Below, in pieces: positions 57,928 to 64,000 of a stretch of 64,000 bases of DNA. The DNA is from Eonycteris spelaea (lineage: Eukaryota; Chordata; Mammalia; Chiroptera; Pteropodidae). The notes beneath the pieces were generated by a model, which did not search any database, was not told the origin of the DNA, and saw only the letters and a program-made list of their open reading frames with translations. A program made the position numbers and the translations under genes. Numbering within the stretch: position 1 is the stretch's first letter; every line of letters begins with the position of its first letter. Location: NCBI GenBank assembly GCA_003508835.1, contig PUFA01000166.1, forward strand, positions 1,288,001 through 1,352,000, written 5' to 3'.

Positions 57928-58600
57928 CTTTACATGAAAAGGTAAAAGTTCTGAACTTAAGGAAAGAAAAAGTTGTATGCTGAGGTTGCTAAGATCTATG
58001 GTAAGAATGAATATTTTGTCTGTGAAATTGCGAAGAAGGAGAATTTCATGCTGGTTTTGCTGTCGCACCTCAGACTACAAAGGTTATGGCCAATGTGCAT
58101 AATAAGTAAGTAGTCAAGATGGAAAAGCCATTAAATATGTGAGTGGAAGACATGAATGCAAAATGTATTCTTACTGACGGCAATGTATTGCTCCAGAAAG
58201 CATTTCGTCTGTGCAAAGCCTTCGGCAAGGGATCCCCTGAAATGAGTGACATCAAGCCATTTACTGCAGATTAGGGATGGTCACAAATAGATTTGGCATT
58301 TTACAATCTCATCACAAGAAGAAGAAGGATGGGTCAATACAATAAGACATTTTGAGAAAGAGAGAAAACACATAACTTTTATTATAGATTATTATAATTA
58401 CATTTTATTATTTATTGTTAATCTCTTGCTGTGCCTAATTTATAAATTAAACTTTATCATAGGTGTGTATGTATTTATAGGAAAAAACATAGTGTATATA
58501 AGGTCCATTTCAGGCATCTACTGGGGGTCTAGAAACATATCACCCGTGGATAAGGAGGATTACTGTAGTTAGAGCTCAGTAGTCATTAGCATATTATTTC

Positions 58601-59379
58601 TCTCTTCTTTCCTCTTCTCTTTCTCTTCATTGTTATTTTCATTATTCTCTCAGGCCACTGTTAAAACAGAGGTCCTGGACTACCTTTTGAAGTAGGAAGA
58701 TATATCTTTCCCCTCTCTCAAGGCTCCAAACCCATACTAAGAAGTCTTCCTAGGGAGATCACTTCTTTTCTTTGAGAACTATTATCAGAGCTTGAGACTG
58801 GGAGGTGAAGCTCTTCTGCCAGATGTTCTGTATATGCAGGTGATGGGAAAGTTTCTAACCGGCCCAGCTGTTACAAATGTAGTTCTTAATTTAATTACCC
58901 TGATGTTGCCTTCATTGGCCTCTCTGACTCATTGTATTTAGTCGCTTTGAGTTTAGAGCTTCTCTGAGGAGCCCACTGGGAAGAGCCCACTGGGAAGAGC
59001 CGTGCTTCCCTTCGTCATGTTGGACATATGTTTTCTTTGCTATGACTTCTCTATCTGACCCCAGGAATTTCCAGACATTATTGATTTGTCCACATTTTAA
59101 ATCTATTGATTGCATTTTTTTTAATCATTTTGTAGTACTGTTATGATTTTGTTCTTTAAAATGTTTTCTTTTTGTCATTTCAACAGAATCTTTGGAGAGA
59201 AGAGGTAGACATGTGCTCACATTGCTACTTTGAATAGAAGTACTCCTCTTCCATCTTGTATTTGTTCAGAATTAGACTGTATTTGACTCTTGTTATTCAG
59301 ATATGTTGTCTGATTATGATTTCTTTTGCCTAAGAAGATGCTGTATCTTTTGTCCTTGATTTCTGTTTATCTTAATTTA
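58601..59379. other. Unrecognised DNA with a 15-bp tandem repeat
   Basis: No repeat family recognised, although 59150-59240 ('catttcaacagaatctttgg') faintly resembles an L1M. The 15-base unit 'gcccactgggaagag' occurs twice in tandem at about 58971-59000. Confidence 0.4.
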
Positions 59380-59461
59380 TCTCAATTTCTGTTAGCTTTC
59401 CCCATCACCTCTTGATTTTATCTTAATTTCTGTTAGCTTTCCCCATCACCTCTTGACCAGG
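59380..59461. repeat. 41-bp tandem duplication, two copies
   Basis: Copies at 59380-59420 and 59421-59461 share 'gttagctttccccatcacct' and nearly all other bases (one difference at 'tctcaa'/'tcttaa' plus changes at the right edge). Confidence 0.9.
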
Positions 59462-60618
59462 TCTCCTCTTCTCTTCCTGGGTACTACATGCTCTAAACCT
59501 CTTGAAAGGACTAATCTCTAGAATAGTGTACCAGTTTGACATTCAATGAATGAGTAATTTGAATTAAATATAGTGTTTCCTCTATTTCCTTTATGTATTT
59601 TCATTTAAGCAATTTTCTTCAAAATGTATCACATCATTTCTCCCATAGATTTTCAGTGGCTATCTCCACTTGGTCACTGGTAAAATACTAGCCTCCTCAG
59701 CCTTGGCTTCTCAATCCTCAACTGCTATGTCTCTTCCAATTTCCGATGATGTCTGGAAGAGTGATTTATGGCTAGCAGCAACCTCCCTGTAGTAATTCAG
59801 CAGAGGTGATGAAGTGGTAGGGAAGATGTAGGTTAAGAGTTGGGGTGATTATACAGCTACAGATCTTTCATTTAAATCGCAAATTCTCAGAGGGTTCAGT
59901 TCAAGCTTGATTCAGTATCCAATGTATCTGACATTTGATGCAGGCATGGCACTATGCAGGGATGATAGTCATCATTAAGAGGATGGATATATGTCTTCAC
60001 TCTGCCTGGGCTCTGATATGGATGACAGGCTGCAAAGAAAGAATCTGACAAGTGCTAAAAAGCAACCTAAAGCTTAGTCCAAATAGTCTAGGGTTCAGGG
60101 GACAAATATTGCTTTTACAGGGCATAGAAGTATAAAACAGAAAACCACAGCAACTTAATTTTCCCAAGATTGGGCAAACCCAGAAAAAAATTACATACAG
60201 CCTGTGATAGCCAGTGGCTGGCCAGGGCTCACACAGATTCCACTCATTGAGGGAAATGGGGCTCAGAATGTACCCCTAAGCCTGGGGAGGATTGAATCCT
60301 ACTAGGCTGGGGTTCGTCTTGCAGAGTGAGGCTGGGAAGATAGGGATTAGTATGTCATATTTGTTCCTTCAAATTGCTTCTCTGGGGTTTCAGTGTAGCT
60401 TCTATTTCTAAGACTAATTGCTCTTTGCAGCTGGGCTTCTGTATTTGCCAATCAGAAAGGTCCTCATTCCTGAAGGTGGGTGACAGGTGAAATGAGCACA
60501 TCTGAGCTCCTTCCCTGCATCTGATCCCATGAGAAGAGCCAGAGTGAAGCATAATTTTGAATCAAGCAGGCTCCAGGGATTGTAACCAGTGTCACCAGCA
60601 CTTCCTCTGCCTTGGGCC
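59462..60618. other. Mostly unrecognised; L2-like patch at 59620-59740
   Basis: 'cacatcatttctcccataga' and 'ttcagtggctatctccactt' resemble sense L2-type sequence. The remainder is unrecognised; minus-strand frames at 60355-60854 overlap low-complexity sequence and are not supported. Confidence 0.4.
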
Positions 60619-60662
60619 TTTTCTTTCTTTCTTTCTTTCTTTCTTTTTTTTTTTTTTTTTTT
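60619..60662. repeat. (TTTC)n followed by poly(T)
   Basis: About six CTTT units then 19 T. On the minus strand: poly(A) plus (GAAA)n. Same architecture as 46723-46767. Confidence 0.9.
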
Positions 60663-61344
60663 ACAAGTTTGACAGATAGTGATACTACTGGGTGCTGACA
60701 GACCTTGCAAGTTTGTCTTGCCAACTGCTCCTGCCAAAGCTAGAAGGTGAAAGAGCAGCAACAGATGATGCCATCCCAGCTGCAACCATCTGCTAGAAGA
60801 TAAAATGCATTGCCAAAAATAGTACTGGAGAGAGAGGGAAAGGAGGTGACACACTCAAAAGGAGCCAGCCACTCCAGCTTAGACTCCAGAACAAAACAGA
60901 GCTAGTAGGTGGTTTCTTATTTTCCTTTTCTAAGGTAACTCTCCACACCTTCCCATCTGCCACCCGACCTTCTCCAACTCCGATATTTCCTGGTGAACAT
61001 TTAGATGGTGAGCAATGCCCATCTGGGGGGAGTGCTTTACAGAGTCTGCACACTATTGGGTCCTGCTTTCCATGCAGAGATTAGGTCACCATTTGACCCT
61101 CAAGTTCCTTGATCTCTAGTCTTTTCAATTAAAATTAATTCTTTTTCTTGGATCCCTATCAATCCCAGTACAGAGGCTAATGCTGCTTATATTTTGATCT
61201 CTCAGACTTAAAAGTTACCATGATTTTGCTATTAATATACAGGTCAATGAAGGCTATAAAAAATTATTGAATGTTGGTTACTTCAACTTCTCTAGACCTC
61301 AGTGGGCGGTACCATTAATACATTTATATTATAAATTTATAAAA
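60663..61344. other. Unrecognised DNA
   Basis: No recognised repeat or gene. A frame at 60793-61053 (-) has no recognised features. Confidence 0.4.
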
Positions 61345-61592
61345 AATATTCTAACATGTATTGGGCACTTAATATGTGTCGGGAACTAATTTAAGCACTT
61401 TCTTAACTTATTTAATCCTCATAATAACTCTGAGAAGTAGGTATTATTATTCCTATTTTATAGACAAGGCATAGCATAGAGAGTTTCAGTAACTTTTCCA
61501 TGCAGCTGGAGGTGGTAGAGCTAAGATTTAATTCTAGACAGCTGGTCTCTGAATCTTGTGCTTCTACCCACTATATTTTACTGCCTCTCTAG
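61345..61592 (-). mobile_element. MIR SINE, antisense, nearly complete
   Basis: 'tattgggcacttaatatgtg', 'cttatttaatcctcataata', 'gagaagtaggtattattatt' and 'cagctggaggtggtagagct' run in antisense MIR order to 'cccactatattttactgcct'. The best-preserved MIR in the window. Confidence 0.85.
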
Positions 61593-62660
61593 AGTTCTTC
61601 CAAAATTTAAGATTCTCCTTTTCTTCAAGGCTTTAGCTTTTGCTCTTTAAGGAAATTTTTATCTTATCATGAAAGACATAGCTGTTAGATAATTACAAAT
61701 TTCTTATTCTAGTAGAAATGGAGTAAACCATATTTGGATTATTAGACCTCTTTGCTGACCTCCAACATTTTCCTGACTCCGCAATGCTTGGAACTGGCCA
61801 TCATCTACACCATACCACTCCTCCAACTGCAGGGGCATCCATTGACTTTTCAGATCAAGTGTCAATTTCTTCCTACCTTCAAAGCTTTCCAACTATAAGA
61901 ATTTGTGTTCCCTGTGTTATATCATTGCTAGCACATCCCTCCTTACAGTAAAACTTGTATGCTTGTTTTCCTATCTTCCCACTTTATTTTGCTCTTAACA
62001 TTTTTTGTTTTCATAAGGAAACTACTGTTTTATATTTGTTTGCTTCTCATACAATGTGCTTTCACATACATAATTCCATTGGTTCCCTACAACAAACACA
62101 TGAGGCTTCTGCTTGGATTATTACAACCAGAGAATGGTCTTTCTACCTCCAGACTTGTCCACCCCAATTTCTTCTTCCTCATTCAGAAGAATCTCTCAGA
62201 AAGAATAAATCTGTCTATATCACTCCCTTGCTTAAAGCACTTCTCAGTGGAATCTCATGCTTGTTTTCCACTTTTCCAGTCATTTTCTGCTCACTCTCTT
62301 CTCACCACATGACTCAGCAAAATTTAACTAAACATAGTCCCCAAAACCTATCACAATGTCTCACACCTCTGAGCTTTTGCTCTTGCCCTTCCTGGAGTGT
62401 CGCCAGCCTTCCCCTTTTGGTGCCTGTCCAATTCCTAGTGTCCTCTACAATTCTGGGGCCAGCTTTTCCAGACAGTTTCTCTCTGCCCACATCCCTGCTC
62501 CAAGATCATGCTTTCTTAGAGAATCCATCTACATCCTAACATATATCAATTTGTATTGAAATGGTCTATTTGTTATGTGCCTTCTCTCCCAAACTATGTT
62601 TATTCCTGGAATGCATAAACTGTATCCAAATACACTTTGAAGCTTTTTAATCCTTTTTAA
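61593..62660 (+). mobile_element. Ancient L2-like LINE relic, sense
   Basis: 'ggcttctgcttggattatta', 'gtctatatcactcccttgct', 'acctctgagcttttgctctt' and 'gcctgtccaattcctagtgt' follow the sense order of the old LINE type at 9450-11190. The 194-codon open frame at 61955-62539 runs through this relic and does not resemble a reverse transcriptase in that frame. Confidence 0.55.
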
Positions 62661-62719
62661 GTCTTAGCACTGCTGACTTCTGCCAAATAAAGTATGTTGA
62701 TCTGAATTAAACAGAATAC

Positions 62720-62850
62720 CGATTTTATTGATTAGTAAACTGAGCTTGAGAAAGGTTAAATCAACTTCTGAAGGTCTCATGGCTAAAAAAATGACAGAGC
62801 TAGGACTACACTCCAGGACTGTCACTATCGTAGTACTCTTGCCCAAGTTG
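62720..62850 (-). mobile_element. MIR SINE fragment, antisense
   Basis: 'gattagtaaactgagcttga', 'gacagagctaggactacact' and 'caggactgtcactatcgtag' are the antisense MIR core and box-B region. Confidence 0.75.
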
Positions 62851-63344
62851 TCCTAAATATATGGAATAGCCTTTCTTCTATTTTATACGACAAACCTCTC
62901 CCTCTTTTTCAAATAGCATCTCAAAACCAACCTCTCCACCTATCTTTTTCTCAACTCAAGCTTATAATGGCTTCATTTAGTGGATCACCTACTTTATATC
63001 ATGTTTTTTTCCCTAACTCGTCTCTAATCTTGAGATCTGGAACTGCTTCTCCTTTGCCTCATTGCCTAGTAAAATGCATCCAGTGGACCCCAATCAATGC
63101 TTGCCTTCTGACTGAAATATATCAGAGAAATCTCAGTGTACATAAACAACACACTTGCTCAGTTTGTGGAAATAGTCCTTAAGCCCTGCTCTGCACCTTG
63201 GGCTGGGCCCACTCTGGCTGTCCCTAATTCTTCCATGTAAGCATGTTATACCAGCTCCCCACTGTACCACATTTCTCTGAGATGTCTCCACTTGGCTGAA
63301 TAGTTCTGGCATCTGACAGAGACTTAGAAATTGTCTTCCTCCTA
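62851..63344 (+). mobile_element. Possible L2-like relic
   Basis: 'ggaatagcctttcttctatt' and 'aaatagcatctcaaaaccaa' loosely fit the sense L2-type C-terminal region. Weak. Confidence 0.35.
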
Positions 63345-63525
63345 CTGTACAGTGGAAAAAGCAAGGGCTTTGGAATCAAAGAACCTATGTGTCCCAGCTC
63401 TTCGAGCCCTGAGTCTACCATTGGGATGTTGAGAATCAAAATACCAAATAACTATTTAAGTTCCAGAGTTGTTACTGTGGGAATAAATGAAATAATGCAT
63501 GTGAAATACATTATGTAAATTATAC
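63345..63525 (+). mobile_element. MIR SINE
   Basis: 'gcaagggctttggaatcaaa', 'gtgtcccagctcttcgagcc' and 'aaatgaaataatgcatgtga' mark sense MIR with a short internal deletion. Confidence 0.7.
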
Positions 63526-63532
63526 ATCTATA

Positions 63533-63559
63533 CACATATATGTGTGTGTATGTGTGTAT
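63533..63559. repeat. Short (TG)n/(TA) tract
   Basis: Alternating purine-pyrimidine 'atatatgtgtgtgtatgtgt' immediately before the Tigger terminus. Confidence 0.8.
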
Positions 63560-64000
63560 CAGTTGATCCTTATTATTTACAGATTCTATATTTGCAAATT
63601 TGCCTAAAATTTAGTTATAACCTCAAAATCAATACTTGCATTGCTTTCATGGTCATTTGCAGGCAAGCACAGGATTGTGAAAAATTTGAGTCTTTCAACA
63701 TGCATGTTCCCAGGTGAGGTAGAACAAGACAAGACTGCCTTTTAATCTCAGCTCTCATACTGTTAAAGAAGTGTCCTTTTCACTATCTAATTAGTGCACA
63801 TTTTTTTTGCATCTTTAGTGCTTTTTGCTGGTGATTTCATGGTTTAACATGGTCTCCAAGCACAGTGCTGAAATGTTGTCTAGTGTTCCCAAGTGCTAGA
63901 AGGCTGTGGTTTGTCTTATAGGGAGAATATGTGTGTGAGACAACCTTTGTTCAGGCATGAGTTATGTTGGATGTGTGTTCAATGTTCATGTGCCAACAAT
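63560..64000 (+). mobile_element. Tigger1-like DNA transposon, 5' part, runs off window
   Basis: Starts CAGTTGATCCTTATTATTTA, the Tigger1-type inverted-repeat end, followed by 'tgcaggcaagcacaggattg', 'cacttttttt'-type text and the transposase start at 63849. Most ancestral CpG sites have become TG or CA. The right end lies outside the window. Confidence 0.85.
63849..64000 (+). pseudogene. Tigger1-like transposase N-terminus, partial
   Basis: ATG at 63849-63851 opens a frame reading MVSKHSAEMLSSVPKC before a stop at codon 17. The frame continues recognisably as KAVVCLIGRICV, stop, DNLCSGMSY. This is the N-terminal DNA-binding start of a pogo/Tigger transposase. Two stops arose at sites consistent with CpG or similar decay. 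It is cut by the window end. Confidence 0.8.

Larger units (their letters stand above)
57646..58262 (+). pseudogene. Tigger transposase N-terminal relic
   Basis: The start ATG at 57646-57648 is followed by a Lys-rich beginning that hits a stop at codon 8. After the hAT insertion, 'gaggttgctaagatctatgg' and 'gtgaaattgcgaagaagga' encode the helix-turn-helix DNA-binding part of pogo-like transposases. The DDE catalytic domain is not recognisable because of an internal deletion, so it is dead. Confidence 0.75.
57338..58567 (+). mobile_element. Tigger-type mariner DNA transposon, defective
   Basis: Element 57340-58565 flanked by TA on each side (57338-57339 and 58566-58567). Terminal inverted repeats: CAGTAGTCCCCCCTTATC at the left, GATAAGGAGGATTACTG at the right. 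Inside are the non-coding head, the transposase N-terminal region from 57646, an internal deletion and a 3' end. Sequence resembles the Tigger2/MER28 group as I remember it. It interrupts the MIR and is itself interrupted by a hAT element. Confidence 0.85.
56697..58600 (+). mobile_element. MIR SINE split by an LTR and a Tigger element
   Basis: Three collinear MIR pieces: 56697-56726 ('gctctggagtcagagtac'), 57156-57337 ('gtatcctaactgctttacg', 'ggtcatgaaagactgcttac', 'gagatgataatagtaactgc', 'gcttagaacagggctcagca') and 58568-58600 ('gttagagctcagtagtcatt'). Together they make one MIR. It is the oldest layer of the nest. Confidence 0.85.

Noticed and set aside
60414..60854. 146-codon minus-strand frame
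   Set aside because: It contains a Lys/Glu/Arg run from the (GAAA)n tract and is otherwise unrecognised; a competing frame at 60464-60724 overlaps it.
61955..62539. 194-codon open frame, the longest in the window outside simple repeats
   Set aside because: It crosses an old L2-like relic, is not in a reverse-transcriptase-like frame, has no recognised domain, and overlaps another long frame at 61959-62312, as expected of stop-poor pyrimidine-rich sequence.
1..64000. Search for tRNA, rRNA, snRNA, or a bacterial- or viral-style gene cluster
   Set aside because: No cloverleaf, operon-like gene packing or long coding frame is visible; composition and repeats are those of mammalian non-coding DNA.

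Overview
This window is nuclear DNA from a placental mammal, and it shows no host protein-coding exon, rRNA, tRNA or CRISPR array. The organism is most likely a bat. The L1 3' ends carry two non-primate 3'-UTR types, one with 'caggtgtacagcatagtgg'-like text and one with 'ggtgacattggttaacaaaa', which I associate with laurasiatherian and especially chiropteran L1. No Alu, B1/B2, carnivore, ruminant, horse or vespertilionid VES SINE is visible. A SINE-poor bat such as a pteropodid fits best, but this is inference from memory of repeat families, not a search.

Layout. 1-6.6 kb: mostly unrecognised sequence with MIRs, microsatellites and an unbroken 334-base pyrimidine run (5191-5524). 6.6-15.1 kb: old antisense L1M pieces, an old L2-like LINE, and an 833-bp precise insertion (13194-14026) of unclear identity. 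15.1-17.5 kb: diverged or unrecognised. 17.5-23.7 kb: an internally deleted L1 with both ends intact, a second L1 nested in its 5' UTR, and an older L1M at its flank. 23.7-36.1 kb: MIR, L2 and L3/CR1 relics among unrecognised sequence, including a block at about 31.1-31.6 kb with a CRE palindrome and an X-box-like motif. 36.2-38.5 kb: a second internally deleted L1 with both ends intact. 38.6-47.7 kb: mostly unrecognised, with a 71-bp L1 insertion at 39066. 47.7-56.7 kb: L1M relics on both strands, interrupted by a solo retroviral LTR with a perfect 4-bp target duplication. 56.7-58.6 kb: a nest in which one MIR holds an antisense LTR and a Tigger transposon, and the Tigger holds a hAT element. 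58.6-64 kb: diverged DNA, MIRs, L2-like sequence, and the start of a second Tigger that runs off the window.

All coding relics belong to transposable elements (L1 ORF1 and ORF2, L3/CR1 reverse transcriptase, Tigger transposase) and all are broken. Most L1 copies lie on the minus strand, which would fit an intron of a plus-strand gene or an intergenic desert; the window alone cannot decide. Repeat boundaries not supported by a target-site duplication are good to tens of bases only.
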